Notes: generated from the letters alone by a model not told the origin. A DNA stretch of 64,000 bases from Bacteroidales bacterium (GCA_017480785.1 JAFURZ010000004.1:25171-89170), one strand, 5' to 3'. Numbered from the stretch's first letter, positions 27,587 to 37,159 are shown. Translations and numbers: made by a program.

Positions 27587-28176
27587 AAGTCTGTCTCACC
27601 CCCGGCCGCCGCGAGGCGGGATGCGACGAGGCGGGCCGCGGCCCGCTGGCCGGCCCCGTCGTGGCCGCCGCCGTCATCCTGCCGCCCGATTACAGCAACC
27701 CCGGGCTCAACGACTCCAAGCAACTCAACGAACGCCAACGCGACCAGCTCCGCACGGAGATAGAGCGCGAAGCACTGGCCTGGGCCGTCGCCGTCGTCGA
27801 ACCGGAGGAAATCGACCGCCTCAATATACTCCACGCCTCCACCCACGCCATGTGCCTTGCCGTCAAGCAACTCAACCCACAGCCCGACTTCCTGCTCATC
27901 GACGGCAACCGCTTCTACAACGAGACCTCGCTGCCCTACCGCTGCATCGTCCACGGCGATGCACTCTATATGCCCATCGCCGCCGCCAGCATCCTCGCCA
28001 AAACCCACCGCGACGAACTCATGGCCCGGTTGCACGAGCAATACCCGCAGTACGGCTGGGACCGCAACAAGGGCTACCCCACCGCCGAACACTACCAAGC
28101 CATCGAGCAATTCGGCATCACTCCCCTCCACCGACGCAGTTTCACCCTTTATAAACAACATTCATTATTCGATTAG
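27580..28176 (+). CDS. rnhB: Ribonuclease HII
   Basis: RNase HII removes ribonucleotides embedded in DNA and RNA primers. 198 residues. The active-site block AGCDEAGRGPLAGPVVAAAV is near the N-terminus, followed by LNDSKQLNERQRD, FLLIDGNRF and ASILAKTHRDELM, which together supply the DEDD metal ligands. The start at 27580 lies inside the previous gene, whose stop is the TAG at 27584. Confidence 0.95.
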   Translation: MLEVCLTPGRREAGCDEAGRGPLAGPVVAAAVILPPDYSNPGLNDSKQLNERQRDQLRTEIEREALAWAVAVVEPEEIDRLNILHASTHAMCLAVKQLNPQPDFLLIDGNRFYNETSLPYRCIVHGDALYMPIAAASILAKTHRDELMARLHEQYPQYGWDRNKGYPTAEHYQAIEQFGITPLHRRSFTLYKQHSLFD

Positions 28177-28179
28177 ACC

Positions 28180-28725
28180 ATGTTGGAATTCATCAAAGAG
28201 ATACACCGCAAGCGCCTCATCCGCGACCTCAAGGCCGCCCCGCGCGAGAAAAAGATTGACAACATCGACGAAGTGCGCCGCATCGGCGTCATCTGCCGCC
28301 TGCAGGACGAGCAGCACTGGAACATACTGCACCACTTCGCCAAAGTCATGGAGAACCAAGGCAAGCAGGTGCACATCATCGCGCTCCTGCAACGCGACCA
28401 GGAAATAGGCTTCGTCATCACCCACCAAGCCACCCACATCGTGCGCAGCAAGACCGACATCAACTTCTGGGGCCTCCCCTCCTACGAATCCATACGCCCC
28501 TTCGTCGAGCAGCAGTACGACCTGCTCATCGACACCATCGGCGAGGAGAACTTCTTCTCGCAATATGTAGCCCTGCGCACCCCGGCCAGCCTCAAGGTCG
28601 TCTACGCCACCCCGGCCGAAGACCCCTCCGACACCTTCGACCTCATCATCCGTGGCGACGGGCAGGTGGAGCTCAAAGGGTTCTTCAACAACGTCATTGA
28701 ATACCTTAGCATGATAAAGAAGTAG
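28180..28725 (+). CDS. DUF6913 family protein
   Basis: 181 residues, soluble. It starts with a basic amphipathic helix (MLEFIKEIHRKRLIRDLKAAPREKK), then alternating strands and helices (RRIGVICRLQDEQHWNILHHFAKVMENQGKQVHII). The spaced pattern TDINFWGLPSYESIRPFVEQQYDLLIDT resembles the DUF6913 family found next to dapA in Bacteroidota. No catalytic residues are evident. The stop codon lies inside a period-8 repeat. Confidence 0.65.
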   Translation: MLEFIKEIHRKRLIRDLKAAPREKKIDNIDEVRRIGVICRLQDEQHWNILHHFAKVMENQGKQVHIIALLQRDQEIGFVITHQATHIVRSKTDINFWGLPSYESIRPFVEQQYDLLIDTIGEENFFSQYVALRTPASLKVVYATPAEDPSDTFDLIIRGDGQVELKGFFNNVIEYLSMIKK

Positions 28726-28751
28726 TAGAGGAGTAAAGTAGTAAAGCAGAA
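28720..28751 (+). repeat. Period-8 AGTAGTA repeat before dapA
   Basis: Four 8-base units (AAGTAGTA, GAGGAGTA, AAGTAGTA, AAGCAGAA). The first unit contains the TAG stop codon of the preceding gene. Confidence 0.7.
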
Positions 28752-28762
28752 TACAAAGACCA

Positions 28763-29659
28763 ATGAAAGCACCTATATTTACCGGTACGGGCGTGGCACT
28801 CATCACCCCCTTCCGCCGTCAACAGGAGACCGTCGACTTCACCAAGCTCGAAGCACTCATCGAACACATCATCAACTCCGGCGTCGACTACATCGTTGCC
28901 CTCGGCACCACCTCCGAAGCCGCCACCATGACCCCCAACGAGCGGGCCGCCGTCCAGGAATTCATCGTCGAAACCGTCAGCAACCGGCTACCCATCATGC
29001 TCGGTCTTGGCGGCAACAACACCCTCGCCATCACCGACACCCTGGCCCGCACCAACTTCGACGGCATCAGCGCCATCCTCAGCGTCACCCCCTTCTACAA
29101 CAAGCCCAACCAGCGCGGCCTCGTTGCCCACTACCGCGCCGTGGCCGAGGCCTCGCCCGTGCCCGTCGTCATCTACAACGTACCCGGGCGCACCGGCGTC
29201 AACCTCTCGGCCGAGACCACCCTCACCCTCGCCAACGAATGCCCCAACATTATAGGCATCAAAGAGGCCAGCGGCAACATGCAGCAGGTCATGGAGATAC
29301 TGCGCCAACGGCCCGACGGCTTCCGCGTCATCAGTGGCGACGATGCCCTCACCTACCCCATGCTCACGCTGGGTGCCGACGGCGTCATCAGCGTCATAGC
29401 CAACGCACTGCCCAAGGAGATGTCGACCATGGTGCGCCTGGCCATGAAGGGCGACTACAAAAAGGCCCTGCCGATGCACTACCGCATGCTGCCTCTGATG
29501 AACGCCATCTTCGACGAAGGCAACCCCACCGGCATCAAAGCCCTCCTCGAAAACGAAGGCCTCATCACCAACACCCTGCGGCTCCCGCTCGTCAAGGCCT
29601 CCAAACAACTCACCAACAAACTCATCGCCCTCAGCAATGAATATCGAAGCCAGGCTTGA
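28763..29659 (+). CDS. dapA: 4-hydroxy-tetrahydrodipicolinate synthase
   Basis: DapA condenses pyruvate with aspartate semialdehyde in lysine and diaminopimelate synthesis. 298 residues, a TIM barrel. GTGVALITPF at the start, GTTSEAATMTPNER, the YNVPGRTGVNLS motif with the active-site tyrosine, and the Schiff-base lysine in IIGIKEASGNM are all present. It uses the product of asd at 10.9 kb. The C-terminus overlaps the prenyl synthase start by 23 bases. Confidence 0.95.
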   Translation: MKAPIFTGTGVALITPFRRQQETVDFTKLEALIEHIINSGVDYIVALGTTSEAATMTPNERAAVQEFIVETVSNRLPIMLGLGGNNTLAITDTLARTNFDGISAILSVTPFYNKPNQRGLVAHYRAVAEASPVPVVIYNVPGRTGVNLSAETTLTLANECPNIIGIKEASGNMQQVMEILRQRPDGFRVISGDDALTYPMLTLGADGVISVIANALPKEMSTMVRLAMKGDYKKALPMHYRMLPLMNAIFDEGNPTGIKALLENEGLITNTLRLPLVKASKQLTNKLIALSNEYRSQA

Positions 29660-30326
29660 CGACGTACGTGCCGAATACCTTCACCGCATGACCCAGGGCG
29701 ACAGCCGTCTGCTCCGCCAGGTGGAGGCCTACACCACCGCGCGGCACGGCAAAATGCTGCGCCCCCGCATGCTCCTTGCCGCCGCCGCCACGCTCGGCGA
29801 CGACCACCTCCGCTCGCAACGCACACTCTTCCTCGCCGTCGCCGTCGAAATGCTCCACAACGCATCCCTCCTTCACGACGATGTCATCGACCATGCCTCC
29901 TCCCGTCGCGGCCAGCCGTCCGTCAACAGCCGGTGGGGTTCCGCCGTCGCCGTCCTCGTCGGCGACTACCTCCTCACCCAAATCATGGAGCTCCTCGACC
30001 AGACCGGCGACAGCGACGCCACCCGCAAGGTGAACGCCACCGTCAGGGCGATGGTCGAAGCCGAACTCCTGGCACAGGAAATCCTGAACGGCCGGGAGCA
30101 AAGCCGCCAAGACTACCTCACCGTCATCGACGGCAAGACAGCCAACCTCTTCGCGCTGGCCGCTGGCCTCGGCAACCCCCTCTACCGCGACTTCGGACTC
30201 CACTACGGACGCATCTTCCAGCTGCGCGACGACATCGCCGACGGCGAAGCCACCCCACACACCGCAGCCCTCCTCGCCATCGAAGAGGATACAATAAAAC
30301 AGATGGAAAACATACTAAATATATAA
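29637..30326 (+). CDS. Short polyprenyl synthetase family protein
   Basis: 229 residues. The first aspartate-rich motif is intact (LLHDDVIDHASSRRGQPSVN, DDxxD at 81-85) and the second reads LRDDIAD (198-202). KTANLF, the usual KTA site, is also there. Family members are usually 300-330 residues. This one stops about 25 residues after the second DDxxD and lacks the C-terminal 90-100 residues with the REGK-T-PL region, though nothing suggests a frameshift. It may be a small natural variant or a C-terminal truncation. It probably makes isoprenoid diphosphates for quinones or undecaprenyl carriers, if active. Confidence 0.75.
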   Translation: MNIEARLDDVRAEYLHRMTQGDSRLLRQVEAYTTARHGKMLRPRMLLAAAATLGDDHLRSQRTLFLAVAVEMLHNASLLHDDVIDHASSRRGQPSVNSRWGSAVAVLVGDYLLTQIMELLDQTGDSDATRKVNATVRAMVEAELLAQEILNGREQSRQDYLTVIDGKTANLFALAAGLGNPLYRDFGLHYGRIFQLRDDIADGEATPHTAALLAIEEDTIKQMENILNI

Positions 30327-30347
30327 AACAATTAAAACAGCACAGAT

Positions 30348-30875
30348 ATGAAGAGAATACTCATTGCCATGCTCGGCCTGCTGATGGCCGGCACCCTGAT
30401 GGCCCAAGGCGCCAAGCTGCCCGACAACGTGACCCTCCGCACCCTGGACGGCAAGAGCCTGCAGTCGTCGGCCATACAGAACGACGGCCGCCCCGTCGTC
30501 ATCAGCTTCTGGGCCACCTGGTGCGGTCCCTGCATGCTCGAACTCAAGACCATCCGCGAGCAGTATGACGAGTGGGTCGAGGAAACCGGCGTCAAGATGT
30601 ACATCGTCTCCATCGACGACGCCCGCACCGCCGCCCGCGTGAAAGGCGTGGCCGAGAAGCAGGGCTGGAGCAACACCGGCGACGACGAGTACAAGCACTA
30701 CTACGAAGTGCTCCTCGACAGCAACCGCGATTTCGCCACCGCCCTCAACATCGGACAGGACCCGCCTCACACCTTCGTCATCAACGGCAAGGGTGAAATC
30801 GTATGGCAGCATAAAGGCTATCAGCCCGGCGCCGAAGAGGAGCTCATCGAACAGGTGCGCGCACTGGTCGAATAA
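30348..30875 (+). CDS. Periplasmic TlpA-like thioredoxin
   Basis: 175 residues with a signal peptide ending TLMAQ and a thioredoxin fold with WATWCGPCMLEL as the redox site. The cis-proline region reads DPPHTFVING. Probably a periplasmic disulfide reductase. It is followed by a DUF6029 barrel gene and an Omp28-type protein carrying CKNCP, a grouping I recall in Bacteroidota. Confidence 0.88.
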   Translation: MKRILIAMLGLLMAGTLMAQGAKLPDNVTLRTLDGKSLQSSAIQNDGRPVVISFWATWCGPCMLELKTIREQYDEWVEETGVKMYIVSIDDARTAARVKGVAEKQGWSNTGDDEYKHYYEVLLDSNRDFATALNIGQDPPHTFVINGKGEIVWQHKGYQPGAEEELIEQVRALVE

Positions 30876-30920
30876 GCACCCGTCGGACACATTTCAAACC
30901 GCCCTGATTTTCAACCGGTC

Positions 30921-30980
30921 CATTGCAGTTTAACTTGAGTTCGACTTGAAATCGAGTCGAACTCAAGTTAAACTGCAATG
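30921..30980 (+). repeat. 60-base near-perfect palindrome
   Basis: Two 26-base arms (CATTGCAGTTTAACTTGAGT onward, and its exact complement ending AAACTGCAATG) around an 8-base centre TGAAATCG. It lies in the 168-base spacer between tlpA-like and DUF6029 genes. There is no T-run, so a plain terminator is doubtful. No other feature was seen in that spacer. Confidence 0.9.
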
Positions 30981-31043
30981 AAACACTATGAGAAAGAGGC
31001 ACTTGGATTATATGTATATTTTAAAGAAACAATAAACATCACG

Positions 31044-32711
31044 ATGAGAAACAAACGACTACTACTGTCGGCCCTGGCATGTATGCTGGGCGGAGCCGCC
31101 GGCGCCCAGGGCATCATGGGCGGCCACGTGACGGGCAACATACAGCTCGACGGGCAGATGAGCCATGCCGACTCGGTCATCGGTGCCGCGGACGTGCCTG
31201 AAAAGCTCAAGCTCAACGCCCGCGCCGACATATTGTACACCAACGGCGACTTCAGTGCCGGCCTGCGCTTCGAGGCCTATCAGACTCCCCTGCTGGGATT
31301 CAATCCGCAGTACACCGGTCAGGGCATAGCCCACTACTTCGTCAGCTACAAGGCCCGCCGCATCAGCGTGACGGCAGGCAACTTCTACGAGCAGTTCGGC
31401 TCGGGCATGATACTGCGTGCCTATGAGGACCGCTACCTGGGGCTCGACAACGCCCTGCTGGGCCTCAACGTCACGCTGCGTCCCGTCGAGGGCCTCACGG
31501 TCAAGGCACTGGCCGGCAAGCAGCGCGTCTACTGGGACTACGGCCAAGGGCTGGTGCGCGGAATGGACGCCGAGGCCGACCTCAACAGTCTCATCAAACC
31601 CCTCGCCGACAGCAAGCTGCACCTGACCCTGGGCGCCGGCTTCGTGTCAAAGTACGAGGACGACGAGAGCATACCCTCGGCCGCCGACCCTTCCAGCCGC
31701 CTCAACCTGCCGCTCAACGTGGGGGCCGGCTCCGTGCGACTCAACCTCGACTACGGCCACTTCACCCTCCAGAGTGAATACGCCCGCAAAGGACAGGACC
31801 CGTCGAAAATCAACGACTTCATCTACCGACCGGGCGAAGCGCTGATGGTCAACATGAGCTACTCCCGCCGCGGCCTCAGCGCCAGCCTGCAGGCCAAACA
31901 CATCGACAACATGGGATTCAAGTCGGTGCGTAGCCAGGCCGGCGAGATGCTCTTCATCAACTACCTCCCGGCCATCAACAAGCAGTACACCTACTCCTCG
32001 CTGACCATGTTTCCCTATGTCACCCAGGTGAACGGCGAGAACGGCCTGCAGGCCGAGGTGGCCTACCGCTTCAAGAAAGGCACCCTGCTCGGTGGCAAAT
32101 ACGGCACCGACGTGACCCTCAACGCCTCGACCATCTACGGCCTCGACACCGTGCAGCTTGGCGGCGCCGGCACCGAGGGCTACTCCGCCTCGTGGTTCGG
32201 CCTCGGCGACCACTACTTCACCGACGCCTCGCTCGAAGTGGAGAAGAAGCTCGGCAAGCACCTCACCCTCACCGCCATCTACTGCTACCAGGAGTTCAAC
32301 CCGGCAGTCGAGGGCGAAGACCCGGGCCTCTACCACAACCACATCGTGGTGGGCGACCTGCACTGGCGCGTCAACAAAAAGCACACCCTGCACTTCAAGG
32401 CCGAATGGATGGGGAGCGACAGCCGCTACTCGCCCGACGAGGGCCTCACCGACCGCCGCGCCGGCGACTGGCTGATGGGCTTCGTGGAGTGGAGCCTCGG
32501 CAGGCACTGGTTCTTCTCGGCCAGCGACCAATACGCCTACAACGACGGCACGGGCAACTATCCCAGCGTCGCCGTGGGCTACACGCACGGCACCACCCGT
32601 CTGCAGCTGGGCTACGGCAAGCAGCGCGAAGGACTGCTCTGCATCGGCGGCGTCTGCCGTCCCGTGCCCGCCAGCAACGGCCTCACCTTCAGCCTGAGCA
32701 CCAGTTTCTAG
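31044..32711 (+). CDS. DUF6029 family outer membrane protein
   Basis: 555 residues with a signal peptide (MRNKRLLLSALACMLGGAAGAQ). The mature part is a long run of amphipathic strands with many aromatic girdle residues and ends in a phenylalanine (FSLSTSF). It starts with GHVTGNIQLDGQ, and YYFGSGMILRAYEDR-like segments fit DUF6029. Likely a large outer-membrane barrel. The chosen start is the ATG at 31044; a 22-residue upstream extension would begin in the palindrome at 30978. Confidence 0.8.
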   Translation: MRNKRLLLSALACMLGGAAGAQGIMGGHVTGNIQLDGQMSHADSVIGAADVPEKLKLNARADILYTNGDFSAGLRFEAYQTPLLGFNPQYTGQGIAHYFVSYKARRISVTAGNFYEQFGSGMILRAYEDRYLGLDNALLGLNVTLRPVEGLTVKALAGKQRVYWDYGQGLVRGMDAEADLNSLIKPLADSKLHLTLGAGFVSKYEDDESIPSAADPSSRLNLPLNVGAGSVRLNLDYGHFTLQSEYARKGQDPSKINDFIYRPGEALMVNMSYSRRGLSASLQAKHIDNMGFKSVRSQAGEMLFINYLPAINKQYTYSSLTMFPYVTQVNGENGLQAEVAYRFKKGTLLGGKYGTDVTLNASTIYGLDTVQLGGAGTEGYSASWFGLGDHYFTDASLEVEKKLGKHLTLTAIYCYQEFNPAVEGEDPGLYHNHIVVGDLHWRVNKKHTLHFKAEWMGSDSRYSPDEGLTDRRAGDWLMGFVEWSLGRHWFFSASDQYAYNDGTGNYPSVAVGYTHGTTRLQLGYGKQREGLLCIGGVCRPVPASNGLTFSLSTSF

Positions 32712-32738
32712 TCACCATCATTGAACAACCCCATAACG

Positions 32739-33554
32739 ATGAAAAGAACAATCCTCATACTCGCATCCGCAGCGCTGCTTTTCGCCGCCTGCGACAAGAT
32801 AAGCCCCGACAGCTTCACGCAGAGCGCCTCCGGTGGCGGCAGCAACTGGACCAACGCCAACGTGCACCGCGCCTACGTCGAAAAATACACCGGTCCCAAG
32901 TGCAAGAACTGCCCCATGGCCGACGTCACCCTCGACGCAGCCCACCATCAGTTCGGCGACCAGCTGATAATCATCAGCGTGAACCACCCCACCGGCCAGG
33001 GTGTGCCCTGGGCCGGCGAACCCGACCTGCGCACCGACGACGGCTCTGCCTGGTCGCAATACTTCGGCATCAGCGAACTGCCGTCGGCCTACCTCAACCG
33101 CGGCACCCACCAGTACACGGGCAGCATGGGTGAGATTGTGGCCGACATCGAGGCAGCCATCAACCAGACCCCGCAGGCAGGTATCGCCGTGAACGCCACC
33201 GCATCGGGCGACACCATCAGCATCAGTGTCGACGTGGAACTCTTCAGCCAGTTCAACGACGGCCTGACCCTGACGCTGGCCTTGACCGAGGACTCGCTGG
33301 TGTACAAGCAGTCGATGCCTCAAGGCGAACCCGACGAGAACTACGTGCACAACCACATGCTCCGCGACGTCATCACAAACACTTGGGGCGAAGATATCCC
33401 CATGGACGGCCTTGCCGGCGAGCACAAGGTGGGACAATTCTCCTACACCGTCACCAACAACGACATACGGCTGGAGAACTGCCACATCGTGGCCCTGCTG
33501 GCACGCAAGAGCGACCGCAGCATAGTCAACTGTGCCGAAACCACCGTCAACTGA
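32739..33554 (+). CDS. Omp28-like lipoprotein with thioredoxin-type CxxC
   Basis: 271 residues. The lipobox is LLFAAC (cysteine near 18). The Omp28 family pattern is seen: AYVEKYTGPKCKNCPMADVTL with a CKNC motif, a glycine-proline-rich loop, YFGISELPSAYLNRG, and C-terminal NNDIRLENCHIVALLARKSD. Omp28-family proteins carry a thioredoxin-like fold and sit in the outer membrane. Given the TlpA-like thioredoxin two genes upstream, redox partnership is possible but inferred. Confidence 0.8.
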   Translation: MKRTILILASAALLFAACDKISPDSFTQSASGGGSNWTNANVHRAYVEKYTGPKCKNCPMADVTLDAAHHQFGDQLIIISVNHPTGQGVPWAGEPDLRTDDGSAWSQYFGISELPSAYLNRGTHQYTGSMGEIVADIEAAINQTPQAGIAVNATASGDTISISVDVELFSQFNDGLTLTLALTEDSLVYKQSMPQGEPDENYVHNHMLRDVITNTWGEDIPMDGLAGEHKVGQFSYTVTNNDIRLENCHIVALLARKSDRSIVNCAETTVN

Positions 33555-33564
33555 CAGGGCTGCA

Positions 33565-34893
33565 ATGAACAAGCGCATCCTCGGACTGGCATTGCCCAAC
33601 ATCATCACCAACATCACCGTGCCCCTGCTCGGCATGGTGGATATGGCCATCGTGGGGCACTTGTCGTCGAGCCATATCGGGGCCATCACCATCGGCACCT
33701 CCATCTTCAACCTCATCTACTGGAACTTCGGCTTCCTGCGCATGGGCACCAGCGGCTTCACGGCCCAGGCCTACGGCGCGCGCCGGTGGGACGAGGCAAT
33801 GGCGACGCTTGTCCGCGCTTCGGTGCTCGCCCTGGCCATCGCCCTGCTACTCATCATCCTGCAATGGCCGCTGTCGAGGCTGGCTCTGGTCATCTTTGAA
33901 GGTAGCGACGAGGTGATGCGCATGGCGCTGACCTACTTCTTCATACGCATCTGGGCCGCTCCTGCCACCCTGGGGCTTTACGCCATCAAAGGGTGGTTCA
34001 TCGGCATGCAGGACTCCAAGACCCCCATGTGGATTGCCATTGTGCTTAACTGTGTCAACATCCTGGCCTCGCTGCTCTTCGTGCTCGTGCTGCACTGGGA
34101 CATCGCTGGCGTGGCCCTCGGCACCGTGGTGGCCAACTATAGTGGCTTGGCATTGGCGCTCTTCTTCCTGAGAAAGAAGGTTAAAGACATCAATGGAATC
34201 CAAGCCGTCAGAGACGTCAAAGAGATACTGCGCTGGGACAGCATGAAGCGCTTCTTCAAGGTGAACAGCGACATCTTCCTCCGCACCATCTGCCTCTCGA
34301 CGGTGTTCACCTTCATCACCGCCGCCAGCGGCCGCATCAGCGACGAGGTGCTGGCCATCGACGCCCTGCTGCTGCAGTTCTTCACTCTCTTCAGCTACAT
34401 CATGGACGGCTTCGCCTATGCCGGCGAGGCTTTGGTGGGTCGGTATATCGGCGCCCGCCAGTCGCGTCAACTGCGCCTCTCCGTCAGGCTGCTACTGCTC
34501 TGGGGGCTGGTTCTGACGGCTGTATTCACCCTTCTCTACGCCCTCTTCAGCCAGCAGTTCCTCCACATCTTCACTTCCGACGTAACCCTCATCAACGCAG
34601 CGGGCGACTACCTCGTGTGGGTGCTCGTCATCCCTGTGTGCGGCTTTGCGGCGTTCCTCTTCGACGGCATCTTCATCGGGGCCACCGCCAGCCGCACTAT
34701 GCGCAACGCCATGTTTGTTGCCACGGCAGCTTTCTTCCTCATCTATTTTGGACAGAAGGCATACCTCGGCGACAGCCTCACCTCGCACTCGTGGAACAAC
34801 ACCCTGTGGATTGCATTCATGGTATTCCTTGTCCTGCGCGGTATGTTGCAAGGCCTTCGGGTGAGGAAAGACATTTACTCCCAAACGAGATGA
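33565..34893 (+). CDS. MATE family multidrug/sodium efflux transporter
   Basis: 442 residues with about 12 membrane helices. Opening NKRILGLALPNIITNITVPLLGMVDMAIVGHLSS is typical of the MATE/DinF group, with the conserved FGFLRMGTSGFTAQAYGARRWDEA loop and a second half of the same layout. It should exchange cationic compounds for Na+ or H+. The start at 33565 is the first methionine with family sequence. The stop overlaps the patatin start (ATGA). Confidence 0.93.
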   Translation: MNKRILGLALPNIITNITVPLLGMVDMAIVGHLSSSHIGAITIGTSIFNLIYWNFGFLRMGTSGFTAQAYGARRWDEAMATLVRASVLALAIALLLIILQWPLSRLALVIFEGSDEVMRMALTYFFIRIWAAPATLGLYAIKGWFIGMQDSKTPMWIAIVLNCVNILASLLFVLVLHWDIAGVALGTVVANYSGLALALFFLRKKVKDINGIQAVRDVKEILRWDSMKRFFKVNSDIFLRTICLSTVFTFITAASGRISDEVLAIDALLLQFFTLFSYIMDGFAYAGEALVGRYIGARQSRQLRLSVRLLLLWGLVLTAVFTLLYALFSQQFLHIFTSDVTLINAAGDYLVWVLVIPVCGFAAFLFDGIFIGATASRTMRNAMFVATAAFFLIYFGQKAYLGDSLTSHSWNNTLWIAFMVFLVLRGMLQGLRVRKDIYSQTR

Positions 34894-37136
34894 AAAGACT
34901 GTTTTTCATATTATTATTACTCACCGCCATACCTGCATGGTCGCAGACTGTCGACTATACCGACCATCAAGGACGGGTGGTTGACGCCACCACCGGCAAG
35001 CCGTTGCCCAACGCCAAAGTGACCCATGCCATCGGGGGGCAATCCGATGCAAAGGGCCGTTTCACCGTCCGTTATTACAGCAACGACAGCGATAAGCGCG
35101 TCATCGTATCCCACCCTGGCTACTGCACCGACACCTTCAGCATTGCACCCACCTTCGTCAGTCTGCGTCGCATGACATCGAAGTCACAGAAGAACCGTCC
35201 CAAAGTCGCTGTCGTGCTCAGCGGCGGTGGCGCCAAAGGGGTTGCCCACATCGGCGCCCTCAAGGTCATCGAAGAGGCCGGCATACCCATCGACATGATT
35301 TGCGGCACCAGCATGGGAGCCTTGGTCGGTGCTCTCTACTGTGTGGGCTATTCCACCGACTTCCTCGACTCACTGGTGCGTTCTCAAGACTGGGCGGCAC
35401 TGCTGAGCGACCGTACCGACCCCACCAACCTCACTCTGCGACAACGCGAAGAGCAGAACACCTATGCCGTCATCCGTGGAATAGGAGGTGAACAGCCGCA
35501 ACGCGGGGGCCTCATCCGTGGACGCAATCTGAACATGCTCTTCCACCGCCTCTGCAGCGAATACCTCGACAGCATCAGTTTCGACAGCCTCCCCATCCCC
35601 TTTGCCTGCGTGGCCACAGACATTGTCACCAACAAGGAAGTTGTCTTCCACAACGGGCACCTCATCCAAGCCATGCGGGCCTCGATGGCCATACCTGGAG
35701 TGTTTACCCCCGTCCGCATCGGAGACATGGTGCTCCTTGACGGCGGACTGCGCAACAACTACCCCGCCGATGTGGCCCGAGCCATGGGTGCCGATATCGT
35801 TATCGGCATCAGCGTGCAGGACCTGATGACGCGCTCGGAAGACATCAACGACGTGGGAGCCGTCATGGGGCAGCTTATCAGCATCAACAGCCGTAACAAG
35901 TTCACCGACAACATCAAACTGAGCGACATCTTCATCCATGTCGATGTCAGCGGCTACAGTGCCGCCAGTTTCACCAATGCCTCCATCGACACCCTCCTGC
36001 GCCGCGGCGAAGAAGCCACACAGGCCCTCTGGGGCCGCTTGCTGGCATTGCGCCAGAACCACCACATCGACAGCGTGCCCTATCCGCTTCCTGACGCCAA
36101 ACACGGCATCCCCGCCATGGACGACAAGCCGACTCCGGCCACCACCGTCACCCGCATTCCCATCGCCTCGGCAGGGTTCCGTTTCGACAGCGAGGAGATG
36201 GGAGCCATACAGCTGGCCGTCAAGATGCCGCTGCCGGGAGAACTTCCCATGGGCGTCACAGGCACCGTACGCCTCGGCAAACGGCTCATGGCTCGCGCCG
36301 AAGCCACCATGCTCACACCTCTCAAAGGATTCAACCCCACCCTAGCCTACACCTTCCGCAACAACGATATAGACCTGTACACGGCCGGAAGCCGCACCTA
36401 TAACGTGCGCTATCGCCAACACACCGTCGAACTCAACCCACTCGACTTGCGTCTGCGTCGATACGACCTCCGCGCCGGTGCCCGTTGGGACTACTACAAC
36501 TTCTACGGTCAGTTGCTCTCCGCCGGCGGCACCATGCCCTCGGTCGACGACGACAGCTACATATCCTATTATGCCAAAGCCGACCTCAACACCGAGAACG
36601 ACTGGTACTTCCCGACCCGTGGCAACCGGTTCCACGCCGCCTACACCTACCATACGACCAACTTCTACGGGTTCGACAATGGGATAGGCCTCAGCGACAT
36701 CACGGCACACTGGCGCATCAACCTGCCATTCGGCAACCACTGGACCTTTCAACCCATGCTCTACGGCCGCTTGCTGTGGGGTGGCGAGAGCCCGCTGGCA
36801 TTCTACAATATTGCCGGAGGAGAATGGTTCGGCCACACCGTCGAACAGCAGCTCCCCTTCGCCGGCATCGGCCATGCCGAGACATGCGAGCGGAACCTGG
36901 CGGCCATACAGATGCAGTTGCAATGCCAACTATTTAAAAACCAATACCTGCTGCTGCGCATCGCCGGCGCCTACCAGACAGCTGACCTCTCGCAACTCGG
37001 CACCGACGGCCTGTTCTTTGGCGCCCAGGCTGGCTATAGCCTCAGCACCATCATCGGCCCCGTCGACGCCCGCATCGGCTACTCCAGCCACACCCGCAAA
37101 CCCTACTTTTTCATCAACATCGGTCACATCTTCTAA
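34890..37136 (+). CDS. Patatin-like phospholipase fused to an outer-membrane barrel
   Basis: 748 residues. Signal peptide (MKRLFFILLLLTAIPAWSQ), then a carboxypeptidase-regulatory-like segment (residues about 25-95, GRVVDATTGKPLPNAKV). The patatin domain has the oxyanion GGGAKG, the nucleophile elbow GTSMG and the DGG triad end (LLDGGLRNN). The last 350 residues are barrel strands ending RKPYFFINIGHIF. This is the layout of PlpD-type (type Vd) autotransporter phospholipases, in which the lipase is carried on its own Omp85-like barrel. The extra N-terminal segment is a Bacteroidota variant. Confidence 0.88.
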   Translation: MKRLFFILLLLTAIPAWSQTVDYTDHQGRVVDATTGKPLPNAKVTHAIGGQSDAKGRFTVRYYSNDSDKRVIVSHPGYCTDTFSIAPTFVSLRRMTSKSQKNRPKVAVVLSGGGAKGVAHIGALKVIEEAGIPIDMICGTSMGALVGALYCVGYSTDFLDSLVRSQDWAALLSDRTDPTNLTLRQREEQNTYAVIRGIGGEQPQRGGLIRGRNLNMLFHRLCSEYLDSISFDSLPIPFACVATDIVTNKEVVFHNGHLIQAMRASMAIPGVFTPVRIGDMVLLDGGLRNNYPADVARAMGADIVIGISVQDLMTRSEDINDVGAVMGQLISINSRNKFTDNIKLSDIFIHVDVSGYSAASFTNASIDTLLRRGEEATQALWGRLLALRQNHHIDSVPYPLPDAKHGIPAMDDKPTPATTVTRIPIASAGFRFDSEEMGAIQLAVKMPLPGELPMGVTGTVRLGKRLMARAEATMLTPLKGFNPTLAYTFRNNDIDLYTAGSRTYNVRYRQHTVELNPLDLRLRRYDLRAGARWDYYNFYGQLLSAGGTMPSVDDDSYISYYAKADLNTENDWYFPTRGNRFHAAYTYHTTNFYGFDNGIGLSDITAHWRINLPFGNHWTFQPMLYGRLLWGGESPLAFYNIAGGEWFGHTVEQQLPFAGIGHAETCERNLAAIQMQLQCQLFKNQYLLLRIAGAYQTADLSQLGTDGLFFGAQAGYSLSTIIGPVDARIGYSSHTRKPYFFINIGHIF

Positions 37137-37159
37137 AACCCCCAAAACCTCTAACCCCC

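Noticed and set aside
30921-30980. Ordinary transcription terminator
   Set aside because: The stem is far longer than usual and no T-run follows either arm.
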